Origin: Rugamonas apoptosis
GTDB lineage: Bacteria > Pseudomonadota > Gammaproteobacteria > Burkholderiales > Burkholderiaceae_D
NCBI RefSeq assembly: GCF_014042355.1
Contig: NZ_JACEZU010000020.1
Coordinates: 1 to 53,206 of the forward strand
Direction of reading: 5' to 3'
DNA: 53,206 bases
Part shown: positions 40,614-48,795 of the stretch, in pieces
Layout of the letters: every line of letters begins with the position of its first letter
How positions within the stretch are numbered: position 1 is the first letter of the stretch
Translations under genes and position numbers: made by a program
Notes under the pieces: generated by a model
Databases searched by the model: none
What the model saw: only the letters and a program-made list of their open reading frames with translations
What the model was told of the DNA's origin: nothing

Positions 40614-41573
40614 TCAAAGGCCCGGGCTGGGGCGGGCCAGGTAATACCATTCGCAATTGGCCCCGGCTGCGCTATCGGGGAACAGCATCACCCCATCGAA
40701 GCCAGCCAGCACGGGCGTGCCGTCGGCGCGGCGGCCGATTTCCTCGCCCTGGCGTACCGGGTCGAAGCTGGCCCAGTCGCGGCTGAAATGGTCGCCGGCA
40801 TGGTGCTTGTCATGCACTTCGGCCATGCTAAGCACGTCCAACTGCGCGTCGGGCAGCGCTTCCGGAGCCGCCGTGTCCGTCAAGCCGAGGAAGGCCAGCG
40901 TGTTCAGGATCGCCTGGTAAGCCACGTGTGGCGCCTGCGGATCGGCATGCTGGCCGCATTCGAGCGTAAGGGCATAGCCGCCTGTGCTGCGCATGTATTC
41001 CGTGGTGCCGACGCCGTAACGCAGCACCAGGTCCAGTTGGCTGTCGCCGCGCAGACGCCGTTGCACGCCCTGGCCATAGGTGCGCAGCCAGCCCTCCACG
41101 CAGCGGCGTACGCCCAGCCGCCGCGCCAGTGCCCGTTCCTGGCGTGCGTGCTGGAATGGTTCCAGCGGGCCATTGTTGTCGCGCGGCCCCACCATCACGA
41201 ACGGCTGGCTGTGGGCGTTGAACGAGTGCAGGTCCAGCAGCACGTCATGGCTGGCTAGTAGCGGACACAGCCAGTTGGCCACGTGGTCCTCGAAGTCCTG
41301 CGGCGCGGCATTGGGGAACAGGTTGCGGTTCAGGTTGCGGTCGCCGGCCCGTTCACCCTTGGCATAGGCAAGGGGATTGGCCACCGGCACCAGCGTCAGG
41401 CAACCGTTGGCGATGTGCAGGGCGCCACTGTCGAGTTGCGCCATCAGGCGTTCGATGGCGCGCGTGCCGCAAGTCTCGTTGCCATGCACGGCGCCCAGCA
41501 CGATCAGGCGTGGGCCGTCCCCCTGGCCGCAATATTGCACGGATTTGAATTGGATTTGGCTGGCTGGGTTCAT
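40614..41573 (-). CDS. Succinylglutamate desuccinylase/aspartoacylase-like zinc amidohydrolase
   Basis: A 319-residue M14-type carboxypeptidase fold. Zinc ligands are seen in GAVHGNET (H and E) and LLDLHSFN (H); the catalytic Glu is probably in LTLECGQH. RNLNRNLFP is the substrate-side Arg motif of the AstE/AspA family. It removes acyl groups from amino acids in known relatives; the substrate here is unknown. It lies 31 bases after a small gene of unknown function on the same strand. Confidence 0.83.
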   Translation of the reverse strand: MNPASQIQFKSVQYCGQGDGPRLIVLGAVHGNETCGTRAIERLMAQLDSGALHIANGCLTLVPVANPLAYAKGERAGDRNLNRNLFPNAAPQDFEDHVANWLCPLLASHDVLLDLHSFNAHSQPFVMVGPRDNNGPLEPFQHARQERALARRLGVRRCVEGWLRTYGQGVQRRLRGDSQLDLVLRYGVGTTEYMRSTGGYALTLECGQHADPQAPHVAYQAILNTLAFLGLTDTAAPEALPDAQLDVLSMAEVHDKHHAGDHFSRDWASFDPVRQGEEIGRRADGTPVLAGFDGVMLFPDSAAGANCEWYYLARPSPGL

Positions 41574-41604
41574 GCGTTTCTCCGCCGGGGTGGCCGCGCC
41601 ATGC

Positions 41605-42072
41605 TCAGGGGCGGGCGTCGATCACGTCGAATGGCGATTGCATGCTGCCGAGGTAAGCCATCAGACTGCGGGCCCGCTCGCCATCGTCCTGACCGTCGGT
41701 GCTGGCGATGGCTGCGCGCAGGCCCGGCAAGACTTCCATCACGTGCGGGCTGCGGTAAGCCTCGATCAGCAGCAAGGCCAGCTCGGTGGCGCGGCCACGG
41801 TTGTTGCGCATGCGTTGTTCCAGCGCGGCCAGCAGCGTGCGCTGCATGCGCGGCGTGGGATTGGTGATGTAACCGAACACCAGCGGCGTGTTGGCGATCG
41901 CTTCGCACAGCCGGTTTTCGATTTGCTCCGGTTTGACGTCGGAGGCGATGTCGAAGTACGCGCCGTTCCAGCGCGTGCGCGCGTAGGGATGGCCGGGCGG
42001 AAAAGCGTCGGCCGTCTCGAAGCCGCACACGCGGCTCAGGTGGCGCAGCCAGGCGAGGAGGGTGGAAGTCAT
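41605..42072 (-). CDS. Conserved-looking protein of unknown function
   Basis: A 155-residue soluble protein without signal peptide or membrane segment. It is rich in helices (for example TLLAALEQRMRNNRGRATEL) and has no motif I recognise. The coding pattern looks genuine, and it opens a minus-strand run with the aspartoacylase-like and binding-protein genes. I cannot assign a function. Confidence 0.6.
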   Translation of the reverse strand: MTSTLLAWLRHLSRVCGFETADAFPPGHPYARTRWNGAYFDIASDVKPEQIENRLCEAIANTPLVFGYITNPTPRMQRTLLAALEQRMRNNRGRATELALLLIEAYRSPHVMEVLPGLRAAIASTDGQDDGERARSLMAYLGSMQSPFDVIDARP

Positions 42073-42123
42073 GGCGTTATTTTAGCTGCAATACAACGCC
42101 AGCGGCAGTGCGGATGGGGAGTG

Positions 42124-42164
42124 AAAAGAAACCAGCCCCGGGTTTGCGCAACCCGGCGGCTGGT
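42124..42164 (-). terminator. Rho-independent terminator of the pirin gene
   Basis: A long imperfect stem (ACCAGCCCCGGGTT at 42131-42144 with AACCCGGCGGCTGGT at 42150-42164) is followed on the minus strand by TTCTTTTC. It begins 21 bases beyond the pirin stop. Confidence 0.8.
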
Positions 42165-42185
42165 GTGATCGATGTGACCGCAATG

Positions 42186-43076
42186 TCAGACTTGGGCTTC
42201 CTCGCCCAGGCGGCCGGCGCGGAAGTCTTCCACGGCCGCGAAAATCTCGGCCTGGGTGTTCATCACAAACGGGCCGTATTGCGCGATCGGCTCGTTCAGG
42301 GGCTGGCCCGCCAGCAGGATGACCCGGCTGGCCTCGGCAGCGTGCAGCGTCACGCCATCGGCGCCGGCCGTGTTGGCCAGGATCGCCATCGCCTTCGACG
42401 GCACCGCTTTGTCGCCCACCGTGACCGTGCCCCGGTAGGTGTACAGGAAAGCGTTGTGGCCTTCCGGCAGCAACTGGCTGAAGCTGGCGCCGGCCGGGAT
42501 CTCCAGGTCCAGGTACAGCGGTTCCGTCACCTCGCGCTGGACGGCGCCGTCCACACCATGGCTGCGCCCGGCGATCACCCGCACCGTCACCCCTTCGGGC
42601 GTGGTGTAGCGGGGGATGTCCGCACCGTTGAAGTCGCGGTACCACGGCGCGCGCATCTTGTCGCGCGCGGGCAGGTTCAACCACAGCTGGAAGCCTTCCA
42701 TCACGCCTTCCTCCTGCTCCGGCATTTCCGAATGGATCACACCCCGCCCAGCCGTCATCCACTGCACGCCGCCACTGGTGAGCAAGCCTTCATGGCCGGC
42801 GCTGTCCTTGTGGCGCATGCGTCCGGTGAGCATGTAGGACACGGTTTCAAAGCCCCGGTGCGGGTGCGACGGGAAGCCGGCGATGTAATCGTTGGCCTCG
42901 TCGCTGCCGAACGCGTCCAGCATCAGAAACGGGTCGAGGCGGCGCTGCAAGGCTTGGGTCAGGACGCGGTTGATCTTGACGCCGGCCCCATCCATCACGG
43001 CCTGGCCGTGGATCAGGCGTTCCACCGTGCGGCCTTGCTGCACTGGTTCGGATACGGCAGTCGTAGTCTGTGTCAT
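42186..43076 (-). CDS. Pirin family protein
   Basis: A 296-residue bicupin. The pirin metal site is visible in FPSHPHRGFETVSYMLTG, and GGVQWMTAGRGVIHSEMP follows. Some pirins oxidise quercetin; others bind regulators. ATG 43076 is preceded by GGGAG; a GTG one codon upstream is possible. It lies 46 bases downstream of the azoreductase gene, and a terminator follows, so the two probably form one transcript. Confidence 0.92.
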   Translation of the reverse strand: MTQTTTAVSEPVQQGRTVERLIHGQAVMDGAGVKINRVLTQALQRRLDPFLMLDAFGSDEANDYIAGFPSHPHRGFETVSYMLTGRMRHKDSAGHEGLLTSGGVQWMTAGRGVIHSEMPEQEEGVMEGFQLWLNLPARDKMRAPWYRDFNGADIPRYTTPEGVTVRVIAGRSHGVDGAVQREVTEPLYLDLEIPAGASFSQLLPEGHNAFLYTYRGTVTVGDKAVPSKAMAILANTAGADGVTLHAAEASRVILLAGQPLNEPIAQYGPFVMNTQAEIFAAVEDFRAGRLGEEAQV

Positions 43077-43122
43077 CACTTTCTCCCATCTTTGCGCGCC
43101 GCCCTGCGGCGCGGCACGTTGT

Positions 43123-43722
43123 TTATACGAGGACGGCGTTGATTTCCGCGTCAGCCTGGGCTTGCGCCTTGGCCACTGCGTCCGGGCCCAGGCCCATGCC
43201 TTCAGCGTACACGAACTGCACGTCGGTCAAGCCCAGGAAGGCCAGGAAGGTCTTCAGGTGCGGCAACTGGGTGTCGGTCGGGCCATCGCGGTGCATGCCG
43301 CCGCGGGCCACGGCCACATATACTTTCTTGCCGGTCAGCAGGCCGACGGGGCCGGTGGCCGTGTACTGGAAGGTCACGCCGGCGCGGGCGATGGCGTCGA
43401 ACCAGCTTTTCAGTTGCACGGTAATGCCGAAGTTATACATCGGCGAGCCGATCACGATCACATCCGCTGCCTGCACCTGGGCGATCAGGGCGTCATCCAG
43501 GGCCACGCGGGCGGCCTGCTCGGCGTTACGCTGGTCGGCCGGGGTGAACAGGGCTTGCAGTGCCGTCTCGTCCAGCACGGGGTGAGGCTGGGCGGCCAGG
43601 TCGCGGCGGGTCACGCTGACGTTGGTGGCGGTGGCGCTCAGCTTGGCGACCAGGGCGTCGGCCAGGCGGGTCGATTCGGAACCGATGCTGCGGGCGCTGG
43701 AATTGATTTGCAGGATGTTCAT
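43123..43722 (-). CDS. azoR: FMN-dependent NADH:quinone oxidoreductase / azoreductase
   Basis: A 199-residue flavodoxin-fold enzyme (AzoR of E. coli has 201). It reduces quinones and azo bonds by two electrons. INSSARSIGSESTRLAD is the FMN phosphate loop and SPMYNFGITVQLKSWFDAI the flavin ring segment. GGAGC precedes the ATG. It is divergent from a LysR-type gene 111 bases away, which is the likely regulator. Confidence 0.93.
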   Translation of the reverse strand: MNILQINSSARSIGSESTRLADALVAKLSATATNVSVTRRDLAAQPHPVLDETALQALFTPADQRNAEQAARVALDDALIAQVQAADVIVIGSPMYNFGITVQLKSWFDAIARAGVTFQYTATGPVGLLTGKKVYVAVARGGMHRDGPTDTQLPHLKTFLAFLGLTDVQFVYAEGMGLGPDAVAKAQAQADAEINAVLV

Positions 43723-43833
43723 GGTGTGCTCCGTTTCTGTGGGGTTGTTGTTACGATGGAAGAACTTTATCAGTTCCAAAAATGATCCGGAAGCCGTTAA
43801 AATGGATAACATTAGTCCGCCAATGGAACAATC

Positions 43834-44739
43834 ATGGAAATCGACCCTGGCGACTTGCTGCTGTTCGCCCGCATTGTCGAGTGCGGCAGTCTCAGCCTGG
43901 CCGCTGCGCGCGTGCAATTGCCCAAGTCCACCGTCTCGCGCCGCTTGTCGCTGCTGGAAACGCAGCTGGGCGAGCGGCTGCTGCAGCGGACCACGCGCAA
44001 GCTGGTATTGACGGAATTCGGCGCCAGCCTGCTGGAACACGCGCGCCGGGTCACCGAGGAAACAGAGGCGGCCGGCGCGCTGGCCCAGCACCGGCAGGAC
44101 GCGCCCAGCGGGCTGCTGCGCGTGTCCATGCCGGCCGATTTCGCCAATCTGATCATGGGTGCCTTGCTGGCCCGTTTCATGGCGCAATACCCGGCCATTT
44201 CGCTGGAGCTGGACCTGTCGCCACGCCGGGTCGACCTGGTGGCCGAGAACTTCGACCTGGCCATCCGCATGGGTGCGCTGCCCGACGATGCCACCCTGGC
44301 CGCGCGCCGCATCGTCATGAGCACGCTGGAACTGTACGCGGCGCCCACCTACACCGGCTTACATGGCTTGCCCGAACATCCGGACGACCTGTTCCAGCAC
44401 GATTTGCTGAGCCTGCCGCCGCGCGTGAACGGGCTCACCCGCTGGACCCTGCAGCGGGGCAAGATTTTATGGGAGCGGGAATTGCCGGTGCGCGTGATGG
44501 CCAATTCGCCGGACTTGCTGGTACGCATGGCGCGCACGGGCGTCGGTATCGCGGTCAGCACGCGACAGCTGGCGCTGCCTTATCTGCAAACGGGGGAATT
44601 GGTGCGGGTGTTGCCGGACTGGTGTTTTCCGACGGTGACGGGCTGGGCCGTGTTCCCCGGCCGCCGGCTGATGCCGGCCAAGACCAGGGTATTTCTCGAC
44701 ATGCTAGAAGCGAGCTTCACGGCGGACAGCGCCGTGTGA
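43834..44739 (+). CDS. LysR-family transcriptional regulator
   Basis: A 301-residue regulator. The N-terminal winged helix (about 5-62) reads SLSLAAARVQLPKSTVSRRL. A LysR substrate-binding domain follows from about 92, of the CrgA/DsdC-like type (GLLRVSMPADFANLIMGALL). It is divergent from azoR, and the shared 111-base AT-rich spacer should hold its operator. Likely effectors are quinones or other electrophiles; this is inferred from the neighbour. Confidence 0.92.
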   Translation: MEIDPGDLLLFARIVECGSLSLAAARVQLPKSTVSRRLSLLETQLGERLLQRTTRKLVLTEFGASLLEHARRVTEETEAAGALAQHRQDAPSGLLRVSMPADFANLIMGALLARFMAQYPAISLELDLSPRRVDLVAENFDLAIRMGALPDDATLAARRIVMSTLELYAAPTYTGLHGLPEHPDDLFQHDLLSLPPRVNGLTRWTLQRGKILWERELPVRVMANSPDLLVRMARTGVGIAVSTRQLALPYLQTGELVRVLPDWCFPTVTGWAVFPGRRLMPAKTRVFLDMLEASFTADSAV

Positions 44740-44749
44740 GGTGTGGCGC

Positions 44750-45604
44750 TTATTTCGTGTTGCCCATCATCTCGCCCAAGCGGACGGCGGCGGCCGGCTG
44801 CCAGCCGGCATTGAAGTGGATGGTGTCCTTGGGGAACAGCATGACGACCGTGGAGCCGAGCAGGAAGCGGCCCATTTCCTCGCCTTTTTTCAGCACGATG
44901 TTCTGGTCCGCGTAATGCCACTGGCGCACCGCGGCCGAGCGCGGCGGATTGACCACGCCATGCCAGACGGTGGCCATGCTGCCGACGATGGTGGCGCCCA
45001 CCAGCGTCAGCACGAAGGGGCCGTGGGCGCCTTCGAACACGCACACCACGCGTTCATTGCGCGCGAACAGGCCGGGCACGCCACGCGCCGTGGTGGGGTT
45101 GACGGAGAACAGGGCGCCCGGAATATAGATCATGCGGGTCAGCTTGCCATCGCAGGGCATGTGGATGCGGTGATAGTCGCGCGGGCTCAGGTACAGGTTG
45201 GCGAAGCTGCCGTGGCGGAAGTGTTCGGCCAGCGCGCTGTCGCCGCCCAGCAGGGCGGTGGTGCTGAATTGATGGCCTTTTGCCTGGAAGATCTGGTCGT
45301 CCTCGATCGCGCCGAACTGGCTGATGCGGCCATCGACCGGGCAGACGTAATCGGCCGGCGCCAGCGGGCGGGCGTCCGGGCGCAGTGCGCGCGTGAAGAA
45401 CTCGTTGAAGCTGGCGTAGTGGCTGATATCGGGATCGAGCGCCTCGTCCATGTTGACGTCGTAGCGGCCCACGAACCAGCGGATCAGGCCGGTGGTGGCG
45501 GAGCCGCCTTTGGCGCCGGCCACGCGTCCCGCGAAATTGGTCAGCGCTCCCTTGGGAAGCAGGTATTGGGGCAGCACGGCAAGGCGGTCGGACACGATAG
45601 TCAA
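44750..45604 (-). CDS. psd: Phosphatidylserine decarboxylase proenzyme
   Basis: A 284-residue inner-membrane enzyme making phosphatidylethanolamine. It is self-cleaved before Ser251 in the LGST motif (GRFLLGSTVV) to form the pyruvoyl group; Asp91 in CPVDGRIS and His147 in DYHRIHMPCDG complete the protease triad. ASFNEFFTRALRPDARP is family-typical. The start is taken as TTG at 45604: the N-terminus then aligns with E. coli Psd and the ATG at 45609 is out of frame. No ribosome site is obvious. It converges with the LysR gene. Confidence 0.92.
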   Translation of the reverse strand: MTIVSDRLAVLPQYLLPKGALTNFAGRVAGAKGGSATTGLIRWFVGRYDVNMDEALDPDISHYASFNEFFTRALRPDARPLAPADYVCPVDGRISQFGAIEDDQIFQAKGHQFSTTALLGGDSALAEHFRHGSFANLYLSPRDYHRIHMPCDGKLTRMIYIPGALFSVNPTTARGVPGLFARNERVVCVFEGAHGPFVLTLVGATIVGSMATVWHGVVNPPRSAAVRQWHYADQNIVLKKGEEMGRFLLGSTVVMLFPKDTIHFNAGWQPAAAVRLGEMMGNTK

Positions 45605-46051
45605 TCCATGGCGAATAAATGGTGACGCATTATAGCGTCGGGCCGGGGAAAAAATGTACTTCCCATGCTAGGGCATCCCATCTAGTGATCGGCGCGGGCC
45701 GCGCCGGGTTTGCGGCAGCCCCGCGCTTTAACCTGGATTTAACTGCTTGGGTATTGCGTTGTAACAAAAAGTTCGCTTGATACTTACTGTCTCTGGCGTG
45801 CTTGGCATTGGTATCCGCTATTTCACCGCTATTCTCCCGCGGATTCTGAAATACATTCAGAAAGTTGTAGAAATTATTCGAAATACTATTTATATTGGTA
45901 TTTGTTGTGTATATCGCCATAACAATTCGCCAGTCTTATGGTAAATTGGCATCTGGTGAATTCTCACACAATGTCACACCGAGAGTTAAGCCGCAACGCC
46001 ACGAAAGACGAGTTTAAACATTCGCTCTCAACCGATCTAGAGGATATAAAT
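45605..46051. promoter_or_regulatory. AT-rich upstream region of the H-NS-like gene
   Basis: About 450 bases between divergent genes. The part from 45720 to 46050 is much richer in AT than the rest of the window, with several near-consensus -10 boxes (for example TATTTATAT near 45890). H-NS-type proteins bind such DNA and often repress their own genes. A 96-codon minus-strand frame (45630-45920) is Asn/Thr-rich and not considered coding. Confidence 0.45.
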
Positions 46052-46342
46052 ATGACGACGTACCAGGAATACAAAGCAAAGATCGCGGAATTGGAAAACC
46101 TGGCCGAAACCGCACGCAAGACGGAATTGCAGGCAGCCAAGGAAAAAATCGCCGCCATCATGCGCGACTATGGCTTGACGCTGGCCGACCTGGGTGCGGT
46201 GACGAAAGCCAAACCAGTCAAGACGCGCGCCCCCGTGCCCACCAAATATCGCGACGACGCTACCGGCCAAACCTGGACCGGCCGCGGCCGCGCACCAAAG
46301 TGGCTGGAAGGTAAAAACAAGGATCAATATCTGATCAAATAA
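46052..46342 (+). CDS. H-NS histone family nucleoid protein
   Basis: A 96-residue DNA-binding protein. The N-terminal two thirds form a coiled-coil oligomerisation region (TYQEYKAKIAELENLAETAR onward). The C-terminal domain carries the signature YRDDATGQTWTGRGRAPKWL, with the GRGRAP hook that enters the minor groove. Start 46052 follows AGAGGA; an extension to 45938 lacks family similarity. Silencing of AT-rich or foreign DNA is the expected role. Confidence 0.92.
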   Translation: MTTYQEYKAKIAELENLAETARKTELQAAKEKIAAIMRDYGLTLADLGAVTKAKPVKTRAPVPTKYRDDATGQTWTGRGRAPKWLEGKNKDQYLIK

Positions 46343-46479
46343 TGGCGGACCGGGAGCGCGTGCGCTGGATTGAATGCCAGTGCGCGGATCCCGGGTTGAT
46401 CGCCAGCGTCGCCGCCGGTGTGGACGGGTACTGCATTGGTCCGCGCCAGCGTGATCGTGTTTTATCGCCGGTGCCCTGA
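46342..46479 (+). CDS. Possible 45-residue small protein coupled to the H-NS-like gene
   Basis: An ATG overlaps the H-NS stop (TAATG) and opens a 45-codon frame ending at 46477-46479. The product would contain IECQCADPGLIASVAAGVDGY with three Cys in all. No motif is known and no separate ribosome site is visible. The overlap is the main reason to list it. Confidence 0.25.
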   Translation: MADRERVRWIECQCADPGLIASVAAGVDGYCIGPRQRDRVLSPVP

Positions 46480-46627
46480 CCGGTGCACGGCGCGCAGCGT
46501 TATATTCCTGCCGCCTTCTCCCATACCTGTTGCTTTTGTGGTGAAAGGAAGTCTGGCTTATTGCCTTTCTTGCGCTATCACCCGTTTAGGGCAATGCCGG
46601 CCGTCCCGATCTGTGCGATCATGCGGG

Positions 46628-47248
46628 ATGCTTGCCATTTCACTATTTCCACTGAATACAGTCTTATTCCCCGACGGGCACCTGCCGCTGCAAGTGTTTG
46701 AAGTGCGCTACCTGGATTTGATCAAACGCTGCATCGCTCAGGACGAACCGTTTGGCGTGGTGCCGTTGCTGGAGGGGAGCGAGGTGCAAGTGCCGGAGCA
46801 GGAGCAAGTATTGTCCAGCGTCGGCACCATGGCCCGTATCATCGACTGGTCGGCGCCCATGCCGGGCTTGCTGCGCGTGTCGTGCGTGGGCACCACGCGC
46901 TTCCAGGTGCGTAACGCGGAGCGGCTCAGGCACGGCTTGTGGGTGGCCGACGTCGATCCGCTCGATGGCGACCGGGCCGTGCCCGTGCCCGAGGAACAGC
47001 GCAACGTGGCCGATGCGCTCGGCTCGCTGATCCGCTCGCTGGAAAAGAAACAGATTTCCACCGCCAATATGCACCTGGCGCCGCCATACCGGCTCGATGA
47101 CGCGGGCTGGGTGGCCAACCGCTGGTGCGAACTGCTGCGGCTGGACTTGCGCGACAAGCAGCGGCTGCTGCTGCAGGATAATCCCGTGCTGCGGCTGGAA
47201 CTGATCCAGGATCTGCTGAGCGAGAACGGCCTGTTGACCAGCCAGTAG
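46628..47248 (+). CDS. Lon substrate-binding (N-terminal) domain protein
   Basis: A 206-residue stand-alone LON_substr_bdg domain without ATPase or protease parts. LAISLFPLNTVLFPDGHLPL with QVFEVRYLDLI is the classic start of the family. Start 46628 is chosen because the domain begins there; the frame extends upstream but without family likeness. Function of the free domain is unknown; a role in protein quality control is sometimes proposed. Confidence 0.88.
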   Translation: MLAISLFPLNTVLFPDGHLPLQVFEVRYLDLIKRCIAQDEPFGVVPLLEGSEVQVPEQEQVLSSVGTMARIIDWSAPMPGLLRVSCVGTTRFQVRNAERLRHGLWVADVDPLDGDRAVPVPEEQRNVADALGSLIRSLEKKQISTANMHLAPPYRLDDAGWVANRWCELLRLDLRDKQRLLLQDNPVLRLELIQDLLSENGLLTSQ

Positions 47249-47257
47249 CGCGCGCGG

Positions 47258-48205
47258 CTAGTGCGCCTCCTCCAGCGCATGCACGCGCACCGACCACACC
47301 ACGCCCACGATCAACAGCACGATGGCCGCCACTTCCAGCGGGCGCGGCAGTTGTTGCTTGTAGATGAAACCGTAGAGCAGGGCGAACAGGGTTTCGAACA
47401 GGATCAGCTGGCCTGACAGCGTGACGGGCACGCGCCGGCTGGCCACGTTCCATAAATGGTTGCCGATCACGGAGGCGCCCAATGCCAGCAGCGCGTTGAC
47501 GAGCCAGAATGTGCCCCAGTGGCGGCCGCTGGCCGCACCGGCCGCGCCCGTCACGTCGGCATGGTAGATGGCAAAGGCGGCCACGCCGATCACCAGCGCG
47601 ATCAGGCCGCTGGCCAGGCCGTACAGGGCTGACCATTCGCCGCTGCTGAAGTGGGCATTGCGCTTGAGGTAGCGCGCGTTGTCCAGCGTGTACCAGCTCC
47701 AGCACAACAGGGCGCCGGTGGCGCACAGCACGCCCACCAGTTTTTGGCCGATGGCGATGCCAGCGCCGCCGCTGTCATGGGTGAATACGTCGATATTGAT
47801 GCAGACGATGCCGGCCGTGACCACCAGCAGCGGCAAGGTCAGCTGGCGCAACGGCACTGAGCCGTGGTCCTTGTGTCCCATCAGTGTGACGGAGATGGGC
47901 AGCACCCCGATGATGAGCGAAGTGGGCGCCACGCCTGCCAGCTTCACGCCCAGTGCCAGCAGCATGTAATAGACGATGTTGCCGGCCAGCGCGTGGCGCA
48001 GCAGGGCCAGGTAGTCGCCCCGGTCGAGCCGGTGCAACAGGCTGTTCAGGCGCGGCAGCATCAGGCCGGCAGCGATGGCGCCATAGGCGACGTAGCGGCC
48101 CACGGCCAGCTCCAGCGGCGAGTAGGCCGCCATCAGTTCCGGCACGATGAACACCATGCCCCACATCGCACCGGCCAGCAAGCCACACAACACGCCATTC
48201 CACAT
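47258..48205 (-). CDS. EamA/DMT-superfamily transporter
   Basis: A 315-residue inner-membrane protein with ten hydrophobic helices in two EamA repeats (about 5-135 and 155-305). GVAPTSLIIGVLPISVTLMG and FETLFALLYGFIYKQQLPRP fit metabolite exporters of the RhaT/EamA kind. The substrate is unknown. It ends a minus-strand run after trpS and the DUF1294 gene, 48 bases behind the latter. Confidence 0.87.
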   Translation of the reverse strand: MWNGVLCGLLAGAMWGMVFIVPELMAAYSPLELAVGRYVAYGAIAAGLMLPRLNSLLHRLDRGDYLALLRHALAGNIVYYMLLALGVKLAGVAPTSLIIGVLPISVTLMGHKDHGSVPLRQLTLPLLVVTAGIVCINIDVFTHDSGGAGIAIGQKLVGVLCATGALLCWSWYTLDNARYLKRNAHFSSGEWSALYGLASGLIALVIGVAAFAIYHADVTGAAGAASGRHWGTFWLVNALLALGASVIGNHLWNVASRRVPVTLSGQLILFETLFALLYGFIYKQQLPRPLEVAAIVLLIVGVVWSVRVHALEEAH

Positions 48206-48253
48206 CGGCCAGACTTTCTACATTGATTTCTTGCTGAGGATGGCGAGCGATTC

Positions 48254-48760
48254 TTACGCCGCTTGCCACCGGGCCAGCCAGGTGAAGGCGGCCACGTTGG
48301 CCGCCACGGTGCACCAGAATACGGCGCGGAACGCCGTCTTGCTGGACTTGTGCCGCAGCCATTGCTGGGCCAGGATGGCGCCCGGCCAGCCGCATGCCAG
48401 GCCCAGCATCAGCAGCGTGCGTTCCGGCGTGCGCCAGCGGCCGCGCACGGCGGCCGCCTTGTCGAGCGCGTAGGCAGCAAAGCACAACACGCTCGCCACC
48501 CCATACAGCAGCGCCACCCACGACGGCAATCGCCACAGCAGGGTGGCGGCCAGGTAGAGCAGGGCGAAGGCGGCCAGCGCCAGGTAGCCGACGCCGCCCG
48601 TAGCACTGGCAGCCTTGCCACGGCTAGCATCTGTTGCCTTGCCACGGCCACCATCGGCAGCCTTGCTACGGCCACCACCGGCGGCGGTGCTCCGGCCACT
48701 ACCGGCGACGTTGCTGCTGGTGCGCCGGTCGGCCGGGCGTGGCCGGCGTGCGGTGGACAT
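48254..48760 (-). CDS. DUF1294 family membrane protein
   Basis: A 168-residue protein. The C-terminal part has DUF1294 motifs (YALDKAAAVRGRWRTPERTL, GWPGAILAQQWLRHKSSKTA) and about four hydrophobic helices. The N-terminal 50 residues are a basic Gly/Ser/Ala repeat with no counterpart in most relatives, encoded by four 24-bp repeats. Some DUF1294 proteins have a fused cold-shock domain; here that place is taken by the repeat. Function unknown. Confidence 0.8.
   Translation of the reverse strand: MSTARRPRPADRRTSSNVAGSGRSTAAGGGRSKAADGGRGKATDASRGKAASATGGVGYLALAAFALLYLAATLLWRLPSWVALLYGVASVLCFAAYALDKAAAVRGRWRTPERTLLMLGLACGWPGAILAQQWLRHKSSKTAFRAVFWCTVAANVAAFTWLARWQAA
48611..48706 (-). repeat. Four 24-bp in-frame repeats in the DUF1294 gene
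   Basis: Four units of 24 bases (48611, 48635, 48659, 48683), each encoding eight residues of the type G-R-[SG]-K-A-x-x-G. Length change by recombination would keep the frame. Confidence 0.75.
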
Positions 48761-48795
48761 GGCTTGCGCGTGCCTGGACGGTGAGACTCAGGCCG

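Noticed and set aside
45630..45920. 96-codon minus-strand frame upstream of the H-NS-like gene
   Set aside because: Asn/Thr-rich composition reflects AT-rich DNA, no ribosome site and no recognisable motif; regulatory DNA is the better reading.
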